Shown piece after piece: positions 1 to 7,893 of a stretch of DNA of 64,000 bases (its first letter is position 1; every line of letters starts with the position of its first letter). The stretch is from Sphingomonadales bacterium. Its GTDB lineage: Bacteria; Pseudomonadota; Alphaproteobacteria; Sphingomonadales; Sphingomonadaceae. Position numbers and translations under genes: made by a program. The notes beneath the pieces were generated by a model. The model did no database searches. It had not been told where the DNA came from and worked only from the letters and a program-made list of their open reading frames with translations. Location of the stretch: assembly GCA_017309275.1 (NCBI GenBank), contig JAFKLT010000053.1, positions 1 through 64,000 of the forward strand, in the 5' to 3' direction.

Positions 1-1590
1 GAGGCGGGGCGCGAGATATTGCATCAGGGCGGCACCGCCGCGGACGCGGCGGTCGCGATGGTCGCGGTGCTGACCCTCGTCGAGCCGCAGTCGAGCGGCA
101 TCGGCGGCGGCGGCTTCATGGTCTATCACAATGCCGCCGACGGCAGCATCGCGACGATCGACGGCCGCGAAACGGCACCCGCCGGCGCAAAGCCGGAGCG
201 TTTCCTGGGCCCCGATGGTAAGCCGCGCGGTTATATGGATGTTATCCCCGGCGGGCTGTCGGTCGGCGTTCCGGGCAATGTCCGCCTGATGGAAATGGCG
301 CACAAGAAATGGGGAGAGCTGGAATGGAAAGCGCTGTTCCAGCCCGCGATCAAACTGGCTGACGAGGGCTATCAGGTCACGCCCGCGCTGTACCAATGGC
401 TCGTCCAGTTCGAACCGGTGTGGAAGGATTTTCCCGCGGCGCGAGCCATTTATTATGTGAACGGCAAGCCGGCACCCGTCGGTACGACGATCCGCAACCC
501 GGCCTATGCCGCGGTGCTGCGCGACATCGCCGCGCGCGGACCCGAAGCCTTTTATTCGGGCGCGAACGCAAAGGCGATCAGCGACGCCGTCGCCAAGGCC
601 CCGCGCAACGCGACGCAGCTCACGCTGAAGGATCTGGCCGCCTACAAGGCGAAGGACCGCCCCGCGGTCTGCACCACCTATCGCATCTACAAGGTCTGCG
701 GCATGGGGCCGCCCTCGTCCGGCGCCACGACCGTCTTCGGCATCCTGGGGATGCTCGAAGGCTGGGACATGAAGGCGATGGGCAAGGACAATCCGATGAG
801 CTGGCACCTGATGGCAGAGGCGATGCAGCTCGCCTATGCCGACCGCTCGGCCTATCTGGGCGATGCCGACTTCGTCGACGTTCCCGTAAAGGGACTGCTC
901 GACAAGACCTATCTCGCCGAGCGCCGCGACCTGATCTCGCCCTATGGCGCCGCAGGGCGTTACGAGCCCGGCACGCCGCCCGGCACCAAGCCGCGCGCGG
1001 AGGCTCCACCGGTCAAGGAACAGGGGACGACGCATTTCGTGGCGGTCGACGCCGCGGGCAATGTCGTTTCGATGACCTCGACGGTCGAGAGCATCTTTGG
1101 CAGCCAGTTGATGGCGAACGGCTATTTCCTGAACAATGAACTCACCGATTTCGACCTGGCGCCGACCAAGGACGGCGTGCCGACCCAGAACCGCGTGCAG
1201 GCGGGCAAGCGTCCGCTGTCGTCGATGTCGCCGACCATCGTGTACGGCCCCGACGGCAAGGTCGTGCTGGCGGTCGGTTCGGCGGGCGGCAAGCGCATCA
1301 TCATGCATGTCACGAAGACGCTGATCGGCGTGCTCGACTGGGGGCTGGACGCCAAGTCGGCGATGGAGCTTCCCAACCTCTTTTTCGGGCAGCAGGGCGT
1401 GCTGATCGAGAATAACGATGCCGGGAAGGCTATTGCCGCAAAGATGAAACCCTTTGGTTACAGCTTTACCGCGACCGACCTGGGGTCAAAGCTCAACGCG
1501 GTCGAACGCGTCGGTGACGGGTGGCGCGGTGCCGCCGATCCCCGTGGCCCCGGCACCTCGTCGGTCGACGGCGCGCCGGCGCAGAACTGA
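1..1590 (+). CDS. ggt: Gamma-glutamyltransferase, 5' end outside the window
   Basis: Cleaves and transfers the gamma-glutamyl group of glutathione and related peptides, normally in the periplasm. The frame is open from base 1 and the first visible residues (GGTAADAAVA, then VEPQSSGIGGGGF) belong to the conserved start of the large subunit, so the signal peptide and the first tens of residues are missing. The self-processing and catalytic threonine is the first Thr of QGTTHFVAVD (codon 1027-1029), and the PLSSMSP segment of the small-subunit active site follows near 1212. It ends 51 bp before an acyl-CoA synthetase on the same strand, so the two may be co-transcribed. Family assignment is firm; substrate preference is not visible. 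Confidence 0.93.
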   Translation, partial: EAGREILHQGGTAADAAVAMVAVLTLVEPQSSGIGGGGFMVYHNAADGSIATIDGRETAPAGAKPERFLGPDGKPRGYMDVIPGGLSVGVPGNVRLMEMAHKKWGELEWKALFQPAIKLADEGYQVTPALYQWLVQFEPVWKDFPAARAIYYVNGKPAPVGTTIRNPAYAAVLRDIAARGPEAFYSGANAKAISDAVAKAPRNATQLTLKDLAAYKAKDRPAVCTTYRIYKVCGMGPPSSGATTVFGILGMLEGWDMKAMGKDNPMSWHLMAEAMQLAYADRSAYLGDADFVDVPVKGLLDKTYLAERRDLISPYGAAGRYEPGTPPGTKPRAEAPPVKEQGTTHFVAVDAAGNVVSMTSTVESIFGSQLMANGYFLNNELTDFDLAPTKDGVPTQNRVQAGKRPLSSMSPTIVYGPDGKVVLAVGSAGGKRIIMHVTKTLIGVLDWGLDAKSAMELPNLFFGQQGVLIENNDAGKAIAAKMKPFGYSFTATDLGSKLNAVERVGDGWRGAADPRGPGTSSVDGAPAQN

Positions 1591-1641
1591 ACAAAGACAA
1601 CGATAAGATAAAACAACGACACTCCCTGGAGAGAGGCAGGC

Positions 1642-3471
1642 ATGAAGCTCGTAAATCCCCATCTCGACCATTTCCCGAGTCTGGTCGCGATGTTCTTCGA
1701 CCGCGCGATGCGCGGCGGCGAAGATCCCTTCCTGTGGCGCAAGGCCGACCGGACGTGGCAGCCACTGAGCTGGCGACAGGTCGCGAACCAGGTCGCGGCG
1801 CTCGCGCACAATCTGCGCGAACTGGGACTGAAGGACGGCGACCGGGTCGTCCTGGTCAGCGAGAACCGGCCCGAATTCTGTATCGCCGACCTCGCCATCA
1901 TGGCGGCGGGCTGCATCACCGTTCCGACCTACACCACCAATACCGAACGCGATCACCAGCATATCCTGGACAATAGCGGGGCAAGCGCGGTGATCGTGTC
2001 CACCGCGAAGCTGGCGCGCGTTCTGATGCCCGCCGTGCTGCGGTCGAACGTCAAGATGGTGATCAGCATGGAAAGCATGCGCGTCGGCCAGCAAGGCGAT
2101 GTGCAGGTCCTGGACTGGGATCCGCTCATCACCGGTGGCGAGGCCTATCGCGCCGACATCGAGGCGCGCGGGGCGGCGATGAAGCGCGAGGATACCGCCT
2201 GCCTGATCTATACCAGCGGAACGGGCGGCGCGCCGCGCGGCGTCATGCAGCATCATGGCGCGATCCTGCACAATGCGGCGGGCGCCGCGGAGGTGCTCGT
2301 CAACGATTTCGGCATCGGCGATGAAGAGGTCTTTCTCTCCTTCCTGCCGCTCAGCCACGCCTATGAACATTCGGGCGGGCAGTTCCTGCCGATCATGGTC
2401 GGCGCGCAGATCTATTACAGCGAAGGCTTGGAAAAGCTCGTCTCGAACATCGAGGAGACGCGTCCGACGATCATGGTCGTCGTGCCGCGCCTGTTCGAGG
2501 TGATCCGCGCGCGGATGATCAAGTCGGTCGAGAAACAGGGCAAGCTCGCCAACTGGATGCTCAACCAGGCGCTTCGCGTCGGCGAGAAGGATTATGAGCG
2601 GCGCCTGGGCGTGCTCGATCGGCCGGTCGACCTGCTGCTCAACAAGCTGTTCCGCCCCAAGATCCAGCAGCGTTTCGGCGGCCGGATGAAGGCGCTGGTG
2701 TCGGGCGGCGCGCCCCTGAATCCGGAGATCGGAGTCTTTTTCCACTCGATCGGCCTGACCCTGCTGCAGGGCTATGGCCAGACCGAGGCGGGGCCCGTGA
2801 TCAGCTGCAACCGCCCGTCGGTGGGCCTTAAGATGGACACCGTCGGCCCGCCGCTGATGAACACCGAGGTCAAGATCGCCGACGACGGCGAGATATTGGT
2901 GCGCGGCGAGCTGGTGATGAAGGGCTATTGGCGCAACAAGCCCGAGACCGAGCGCGTGTTGGTCCCCGATCCCGCCGAGCCCGAAAAGGGGCCGTGGCTG
3001 CACACGGGCGACATCGGCCATATCGACAACAAGGGCCGCATCGTCATCACCGACCGCAAGAAGGACCTGATCGTCAACGACAAGGGCGACAATGTCTCAC
3101 CGCAGCGCGTCGAAGGCATGCTGACGCTTCAGCCCGAGATATTGCAGGCGATGGTCTATGGCGACAAGCGCCCGCATCTGGTCGGGCTGATCGTCCCCGA
3201 TCCCGAATGGATCGTCGAATGGGCCGAGGTCGAGGGGCTGCCCAAGGACCTCAAGCTGCTGCGCGAACATGAGAAGTTCCGGGCCGCCGTTCGCGCCGCG
3301 ATCGACCGCGTCAACGAACAGCTTTCGGTGATCGAAAAGGTTCGCAAGTTCGACTTCGCCGACGAGCCGTTCACGATCGAGAATGAACAGATGACGCCCT
3401 CGATGAAAATCCGCCGCCATGTGCTGCGCGAGGTTTACCAGGACAAGATCGCCGCACTCTACAAAGGCTGA
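1642..3471 (+). CDS. Long-chain acyl-CoA synthetase (AMP-forming, FAA1/FadD15-like)
   Basis: Activates long-chain fatty acids to acyl-CoA through an acyl-adenylate. The 609-residue protein has the full adenylate-forming architecture: the P-loop-like motif YTSGTGGAPRGV at residues 190-201, GYGQTEAG near residue 376, WLHTGDIG near 452 and DRKKDLI near 471. The length fits the FAA1-type group rather than the shorter E. coli FadD. The ATG follows a good ribosome-binding site (GAGAGG). It stands 51 bp downstream of gamma-glutamyltransferase. The next gene lies convergently on the other strand. Confidence 0.93.
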   Translation: MKLVNPHLDHFPSLVAMFFDRAMRGGEDPFLWRKADRTWQPLSWRQVANQVAALAHNLRELGLKDGDRVVLVSENRPEFCIADLAIMAAGCITVPTYTTNTERDHQHILDNSGASAVIVSTAKLARVLMPAVLRSNVKMVISMESMRVGQQGDVQVLDWDPLITGGEAYRADIEARGAAMKREDTACLIYTSGTGGAPRGVMQHHGAILHNAAGAAEVLVNDFGIGDEEVFLSFLPLSHAYEHSGGQFLPIMVGAQIYYSEGLEKLVSNIEETRPTIMVVVPRLFEVIRARMIKSVEKQGKLANWMLNQALRVGEKDYERRLGVLDRPVDLLLNKLFRPKIQQRFGGRMKALVSGGAPLNPEIGVFFHSIGLTLLQGYGQTEAGPVISCNRPSVGLKMDTVGPPLMNTEVKIADDGEILVRGELVMKGYWRNKPETERVLVPDPAEPEKGPWLHTGDIGHIDNKGRIVITDRKKDLIVNDKGDNVSPQRVEGMLTLQPEILQAMVYGDKRPHLVGLIVPDPEWIVEWAEVEGLPKDLKLLREHEKFRAAVRAAIDRVNEQLSVIEKVRKFDFADEPFTIENEQMTPSMKIRRHVLREVYQDKIAALYKG

Positions 3472-3506
3472 TTACCGGGGCTGATCTCTACCGTTCCGCA
3501 GCGGGC

Positions 3507-3558
3507 GAAGCCGAGACGGAAGCCGAGAAGACTTGGTGCAAGCCACCATCTCGGCTTC
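3507..3558. repeat. Inverted and direct repeat in a convergent intergenic gap
   Basis: GAAGCCGAGA occurs twice (3507-3516 and 3519-3528) and its exact reverse complement TCTCGGCTTC lies at 3549-3558, so either copy can form a 10-bp stem. There is no T-run after it, so it is not a typical intrinsic terminator. It may still end transcription of the acyl-CoA synthetase gene or of the convergent lipoprotein gene. The rest of the 187-bp gap shows no gene. Confidence 0.5.
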
Positions 3559-3658
3559 GTCCGATGCAGAGGGAGCGGACCTGGTCCATGATGCAGGCGG
3601 GGATGCGACCCGAAGAGCTCGGTGCAAACCGGAGCCCCGCCTGCGACCAAGCCATGGC

Positions 3659-4102
3659 TCAGCCAGCGTCCCCCGCCGGTTTGCGATAGGGGACGAATTC
3701 ACCGAAGACGCAGGTCGGACCGCGGATGCCGCTGGTGCGGTCGACCAGATGGAAGAAGTCGCCTTCACAGGTCGACGATCCGAACTGTCGGATGACCATG
3801 ATGTCGCTGTCGCGCGCCAGACCGGGGCAGGCGCCCTTCAGATTGTTGCGATAAACCAGGTTGCCGCCAGCGCGATAGAGCAGGATGTCGTCCGAGATGC
3901 GGATGGTCTCGCTCGTGCGGTAATTGGGAAGGCAGCGGATCGGCTCACCGGGAACCTTGCCGGCCAGCTGCTTGTCGAGCCGCTCGGCCTGCTTGGGCGA
4001 CAGCGCGGACGCGCCGGGCTCAGCGGTACCCGACCCCGCGCAACTGGCGAGTAATGGGACCGCGACAATTGTCAGCGCTGCGGCGCGCATCGTCTTGAGC
4101 AT
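3659..4102 (-). CDS. Small hypothetical lipoprotein
   Basis: A 147-residue protein of no recognised family. It begins with a lipoprotein signal peptide: a hydrophobic stretch ends in LLASC, putting the lipidated cysteine at residue 21. The start at 4102 is chosen because AAGGAG lies about 6 bases upstream and the signal peptide starts there; the open frame continues further upstream but overlaps gloB. The mature part contains two or three more cysteines and no obvious catalytic motif. It is the last gene of the glyoxalase-rich minus-strand cluster, 61 bp after gloB. Confidence 0.75.
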   Translation of the reverse strand: MLKTMRAAALTIVAVPLLASCAGSGTAEPGASALSPKQAERLDKQLAGKVPGEPIRCLPNYRTSETIRISDDILLYRAGGNLVYRNNLKGACPGLARDSDIMVIRQFGSSTCEGDFFHLVDRTSGIRGPTCVFGEFVPYRKPAGDAG

Positions 4103-4163
4103 GACTACACTCCTTGCAGCATTACGGATGCTGCCATTGATAAACTGAACGTCCGCTGAAGCA

Positions 4164-4892
4164 TCACGCCGCGTCCTTGAGCGCGCGGATGCGCCCAAGT
4201 TCGACGGCGCTGGCTGCACGCAGGAAGGGATTGGTCGCGCGCTCGGCGCCGATGTTCGTCGGCACCGTGGGTTCGCCCAGCGCGCGCGCCGATTCGACCG
4301 CCGCCAGCCGTTCGGCCAGCGCCCGGTTGTCGGGTTCGACCGTCGCCGCGAAGCGCGCGTTGGATAGCGTATATTCATGGGCGCAATAGACGCGGGTAGC
4401 ATCGTCGAGCGTCTGAAAGCGCTGCATGTTGGCGAACATCTGTTCCGCCGTGCCCTCGAACAGTCGGCCGCAGCCCATCGCGAACATCGTGTCGCCCACG
4501 AAGATCGCCTCGTCGGCTGCGAAATGATAGGCGATATGCCCCGCGGTGTGAGCGGGAACGTCCCAGACGTCGGCGACATGCGCGCCGAGCCGTACCGTGT
4601 CGCCCCCCTTCACCTGACGGTCGAGTGTCGGGATGCGTTCGAACTCGGCGGCGGGGCCGGTGATGGTGCAGCCGGTCGCTTCCTTGATCGCGGCATTGCC
4701 GCCGGTGTGGTCGGGGTGCCAGTGCGTGTTCCAGATGTCGGTGATGGTCCAGCCGCGGGCGGCCGCGGCTTCGAGCACGGGGTCGGCGACGGCCGGGTCG
4801 ACGACCATCGTCGCCTTGCTGTCGGGATCGTGGACCAGCCACACATAATTGTCGCTGAGGACGGGGATGCGGACGATGTCGAGCGCGCTCAC
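4164..4892 (-). CDS. gloB: Hydroxyacylglutathione hydrolase (glyoxalase II)
   Basis: Hydrolyses S-D-lactoylglutathione to D-lactate and glutathione, the second step of methylglyoxal detoxification. It is a 242-residue metallo-beta-lactamase-fold enzyme with the metal motif HWHPDH at residues 57-62. Further ligand regions are visible in HTAGHIAYHF, GDTMFAMGCGR and CAHEYT. A GTG start at 4892 is preferred: it sits just behind GGAGACTAAA and gives the usual family N-terminus, whereas the ATG nine codons upstream would add a charged extension. It shares a strand with a glyoxalase-I-like gene and two other VOC proteins. Confidence 0.93.
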   Translation of the reverse strand: MSALDIVRIPVLSDNYVWLVHDPDSKATMVVDPAVADPVLEAAAARGWTITDIWNTHWHPDHTGGNAAIKEATGCTITGPAAEFERIPTLDRQVKGGDTVRLGAHVADVWDVPAHTAGHIAYHFAADEAIFVGDTMFAMGCGRLFEGTAEQMFANMQRFQTLDDATRVYCAHEYTLSNARFAATVEPDNRALAERLAAVESARALGEPTVPTNIGAERATNPFLRAASAVELGRIRALKDAA

Positions 4893-4960
4893 TTTAGTCT
4901 CCTTTCTCTCCGGCCTCATGCTCTCCTGACGGAGCGACGGGCGATCAGCCTTGGTCGACG

Positions 4961-5371
4961 TCAGGTCGCGATGGCATCATATCCCTTCGCGTTGAACGCG
5001 ATCAGGCAGAAACCGTTGCCGAACGGGTCGGCGAACATTGCCTGTCTGCCATAGGGCAGCGTCAATGTCTCACCTTCCTGCACCGCTCCGGCGCGAATTG
5101 CGCGCGCTATGGCCCTGTCGAGGTCGTCTACGATGAAATCCGCATGCACCGGCGTCCAATGCCGATCGTAACGCCGCAGGTCGTCGCCGGCGGGGCCGAT
5201 CGTCGAGCCGGCCGATTTGCGGATCAGATAGATGGGGGCCGCGCTTCCCAGCAGCTCGACGATATCGCCGCCGACGAACCGGCGCCCGACGGACAGGTCG
5301 AGCGCCGCGGTATAGAATTGCTCGCCAGCGGCAAGGTCGGGCACGTCGATGTTGATCAACAGGCCCGGCAT
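4961..5371 (-). CDS. VOC family protein (glyoxalase/bleomycin-resistance fold)
   Basis: A 136-residue protein of the vicinal-oxygen-chelate superfamily. The two half-repeats are visible: INIDVPDLAAGEQFYTAAL at the start and HADFIVDDLDRAIARA in the second half, closing with FADPFGNGFCLIAF. The ligand positions are only partly those of glyoxalase I, so the substrate cannot be read off. The start at 5371 gives the normal beta-strand beginning; a longer frame upstream overlaps the preceding gene. It lies 10 bp after the gloA-like gene and 68 bp before gloB. Confidence 0.82.
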   Translation of the reverse strand: MPGLLINIDVPDLAAGEQFYTAALDLSVGRRFVGGDIVELLGSAAPIYLIRKSAGSTIGPAGDDLRRYDRHWTPVHADFIVDDLDRAIARAIRAGAVQEGETLTLPYGRQAMFADPFGNGFCLIAFNAKGYDAIAT

Positions 5372-5381
5372 CGCGGCGACC

Positions 5382-5819
5382 CTACCAGACGCCGGTGTTC
5401 GGCATCGATGCCCATGGCTCCTGCGAAGGCAGGTGCCCGTCCTGCAGCAGTTCGACCGAAATGCCATCGGGTGACCGGACGAACGCCATATGGCCGTCGC
5501 GCGGCGGGCGGTTGATCGTCACGCCGGCATCCATCAACCGCTGGCAGGTTTCGTAGATGTCGTCGACCCGGTACGCGAGGTGGCCGAAATTGCGGCCGCC
5601 CGAATAGGCTTCGGCCGCGCTGCCGTCCTCGGGCGGCCAGTTATAGGTCAGCTCAACCTCGGCGACCCCGGCCTGTCCCGGCGGCGCCAGAAAGATCAGG
5701 GTGAAGCGGCCCTGTTCGCTGTCGAAGCGGCGGACCTCTTCCAGCCCGATCAGCTTGAAGAAGTCGATGGTGGCGTCGGGATCCGATACGCGGATCATCG
5801 TGTGGAGATATTTGGTCAT
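5382..5819 (-). CDS. gloA: Lactoylglutathione lyase-like protein (glyoxalase I)
   Basis: Probably isomerises the methylglyoxal-glutathione hemithioacetal to S-lactoylglutathione, the step before GloB. The 145-residue protein carries all four expected metal-ligand segments: His in KYLHTMIRV, Glu in AEVELTYN, His in [10 protein letters not shown] and Glu in SVELLQ. The family opening, [18 protein letters not shown], is also present. It lies in a tight run with the thioesterase (10 bp upstream) and another VOC gene (10 bp downstream). Assignment to glyoxalase I rests on the ligand pattern and on gloB nearby; some paralogues of this type have other substrates. Confidence 0.82.
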   Translation of the reverse strand: MTKYLHTMIRVSDPDATIDFFKLIGLEEVRRFDSEQGRFTLIFLAPPGQAGVAEVELTYNWPPEDGSAAEAYSGGRNFGHLAYRVDDIYETCQRLMDAGVTINRPPRDGHMAFVRSPDGISVELLQDGHLPSQEPWASMPNTGVW

Positions 5820-5828
5820 GACGCCAAT

Positions 5829-6266
5829 CTAGTCGCGAAGCGGCCGGCCTTCAAACGCTTCGAACAGATTTACGAATTCATCGGGGACGGGGGATGTCGA
5901 TCCGCGGGCTTCCTCGACATGGACGCTGACCTCCAGCCCGGTCGCGCGCAGGTCGTCCTTCCCCGCGCCGTGCAGTTCGAACAGAAAGGTCATCGAACTG
6001 CGCCCGACGCGCGAGCAGCGCACGCAGATGTCGATTTCCTCGTCGAGCAGGATGGGTGCTTTGTAATCGACTTCGGCGCGCGCGACGTGGAATTCGGGGC
6101 TGTCGCGCAGCGGCCAGCGGTCATAGACACCCGCCGCGCGCCAATATTCGGTGATCCCGATATCGAAATATTCGAGGTAGCGGCTGTTGAACACCACGGC
6201 CTGCGCGTCGATTTCCGCATAGCGGACGCGCTTGATGACGTGAAAACGAAAGTCGCTGCGGGCCAT
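5829..6266 (-). CDS. Acyl-CoA thioesterase, 4-hydroxybenzoyl-CoA thioesterase family
   Basis: A 145-residue hotdog-fold protein expected to hydrolyse an acyl-CoA thioester in the cytoplasm. The family pattern YAEIDAQAVVFNSRYLEYFD is near residues 16-35, with the probable active-site Asp at residue 20, followed by the typical VDYKAPILLDEEIDICVR strand pair. Short gaps of about 10 bp on both sides suggest an operon with gloA and the broken hydrolase. The acyl substrate is unknown; in this setting it could be a short or hydroxylated acyl thioester, which is inference. Confidence 0.85.
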   Translation of the reverse strand: MARSDFRFHVIKRVRYAEIDAQAVVFNSRYLEYFDIGITEYWRAAGVYDRWPLRDSPEFHVARAEVDYKAPILLDEEIDICVRCSRVGRSSMTFLFELHGAGKDDLRATGLEVSVHVEEARGSTSPVPDEFVNLFEAFEGRPLRD

Positions 6267-6275
6267 GTTGTTCCT

Positions 6276-7053
6276 TCAGGGTCGGTTGTGATGGGCGTGG
6301 ACCAGCCGGGCCACCGTTTCTATCAGCAGCGCGATGTCGCTGTCGCGCGACAGCCGGTGGTCGCCGCCCTTGACGAGCGTGACCTGCACATCGTCGCTGG
6401 CGAGCGCGGCCGCCAGCGACAGGCTGATTTCGGGGGGAACGTCGCCATCCTCCTGCCCGTGCAGCAGGCGGACGGGGCAGGTGAGGTCGATGCGGGTGCC
6501 GAGCAGGCGGTTCGCCTGCCCGTCGGTCCAGAATTTGCGCGTCGTGATATAGGGTTGGTCGCTGTAGGGCGTGTCTTCCTGTAACAGGCCCTCGGTCGCG
6601 ATGATCGTGTCGCAGGCGCCCTCCGACGCACCTCTCGTCGCCGACCAGCCCGGCGATCCCGTGCGGCTGCCCGCGCTTCGACCATTCGAGCGCGGCAAGC
6701 AGCATAAGCCATCCGCCCATGGAAGAGCCGACCAATATCTTCGGACCCATGGTTTCGACATTGCCCACGGTCAGCACGTCGTCGCGCCAGCTCGACAAGG
6801 TTTCTTCGGCGAAAACGCCTTCCGAAAGGCCGCAGCCGGCATAGTCGAGCAACAGGCAGGCCTGCCCCGTCGCGGCCGCCCAGGCCATCATCGCGGTCGC
6901 CTTGCTGCCGCTCATGTCCGACATATAGCCGGGCAGGAATATCAGTGTCGGCAACCGGCCAGGCAAATAGCGATAGCGAAGCACCGTGCCGTCGGCGCGG
7001 CGGAGCATGCTGATCGGTGCGATGGAATCCAGCGGGTCGTCCACCGAGGTCAA
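6276..7053 (-). pseudogene. Alpha/beta hydrolase gene interrupted by a frameshift
   Basis: The N-terminal half, including the nucleophile elbow GSSMGG, is read in one frame up to GIAGLVG at about 6640. The C-terminal half, from DTIIATEGLLQ through the acid-residue region LLHGQEDGDVPP and the histidine region GDHRLS, is read in a different frame ending at 6276. The joining segment is about 12 codons, where relatives have roughly 20 (from memory), so a small deletion that shifts the frame is the simplest explanation. A sequencing or assembly error is the alternative. The likely start is a TTG at 7053, overlapping the stop of the upstream gene as TTGA. The neighbouring genes are intact. Confidence 0.7.
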
Positions 7054-7304
7054 ATCACCCAGTCGACCGTGTTCATCTGGATCGCGGCCTGCCCCTTGGC
7101 GGCGCGCTGTTCGACCATGATCTTGTTCAGCCGGCGGATCGTGTCGCTGCCGGTCGTGATGCACCAGCCCGGGACGACCGCGTGGACGAGCGCGCAGAGA
7201 CCGCCATAGATCATCGTGACGCCGAATTTCGACGCGACGCCGAAATGCTCGACGTAATTTTCATCGACGCTCTTCGGATGGTCGACGAACAGGCGCTTGA
7301 ACAT
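7050..7304 (-). CDS. DUF6356 family protein
   Basis: An 84-residue protein found mainly in sphingomonads and of unknown function. The recognisable pattern is FVDHPKSVDENYVEHFGVA at the start, then a hydrophobic central helix (FGVTMIYGGLCALVHAVVPGWC) that could be a membrane segment, and a C-terminal basic helix RLNKIMVEQRAAKG. AAAGGAG lies upstream of the ATG. Its stop overlaps the proposed start of the broken hydrolase, suggesting translational coupling. Confidence 0.8.
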   Translation of the reverse strand: MFKRLFVDHPKSVDENYVEHFGVASKFGVTMIYGGLCALVHAVVPGWCITTGSDTIRRLNKIMVEQRAAKGQAAIQMNTVDWVI

Positions 7305-7337
7305 GGGGACGGCTCCTTTCCGGCTGCCGCCGCCCTA

Positions 7338-7358
7338 GCGGGTGATAGTATCTCCCGC
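7338..7358. repeat. Inverted repeat upstream of the DUF6356 gene
   Basis: Two 10-base arms, GCGGGTGATA and TATCTCCCGC, around a single central base form a near-perfect palindrome with one mismatch. It lies between the stop of a VOC gene and the start of the DUF6356 gene. No T-run follows, so an operator or mRNA stem is as likely as a terminator. Confidence 0.4.
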
Positions 7359-7374
7359 AAGGGTGGCCGGGGTT

Positions 7375-7749
7375 TTAACCCATCAATCGGCTGGGCCAGC
7401 CGATGCGGACCAGAGTTTCGTCGGGATCGGACAGCGCGAACTCGTACATGCCCCACGGTTTGTGCGTCGGCGCCTTTTGCGGTTCCAGGATCCGGTCGCG
7501 CACGCGCTCCGCAATCTCCGCCACCTGCTGGGTGTAGAGATAGAGGCCGAACGGGTTCTGGTCGCGCTCGGGCCAGGTTGGTCCCGATTCATTGGTCAGG
7601 TGAAGCTGCCAGCCCTTGCCGTCCGCGAGCAGGCGGTACGTGCCATGGTCGCTGACGACCTCCAGCCCCAGCCGCTGGTAAAAGGCGGTGCTGGCGTCGA
7701 GGTCGCTGCACGGCAGGATCGCGGCGATGCTGTGTGTGGGGTCGGTCAT
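7375..7749 (-). CDS. VOC family protein
   Basis: A 124-residue vicinal-oxygen-chelate protein, one module made of two beta-alpha-beta-beta-beta halves. The first half reads SIAAILPCSDLDASTAFYQRLGLEV and the second GLYLYTQQVAEIAERV, ending in FALSDPDETLVRIGWPS, the usual closing strand. The glyoxalase I ligand set is not complete, so it is more likely a resistance or ring-cleavage-type relative. It is the first gene of the minus-strand cluster, divergent from thrS across 144 bp. Confidence 0.82.
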   Translation of the reverse strand: MTDPTHSIAAILPCSDLDASTAFYQRLGLEVVSDHGTYRLLADGKGWQLHLTNESGPTWPERDQNPFGLYLYTQQVAEIAERVRDRILEPQKAPTHKPWGMYEFALSDPDETLVRIGWPSRLMG

Positions 7750-7893
7750 GCTGGAACTCCGGAAGGGGGTCCTTATCTATGCCGCAGGGTATGTCCGAAT
7801 ACAAACCGCGCCCGTTTCCGCGCCCCTTGCGGCGGAGCGGCATGGCTGGCAAAGGGGCGCGGCAATTTTTGCGCAAGAAAGGCCGATTTCTAG

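Noticed and set aside
1486-3021. Long open frame antisense to the acyl-CoA synthetase
   Set aside because: A GC-driven shadow of a clear gene, with no recognised motifs.
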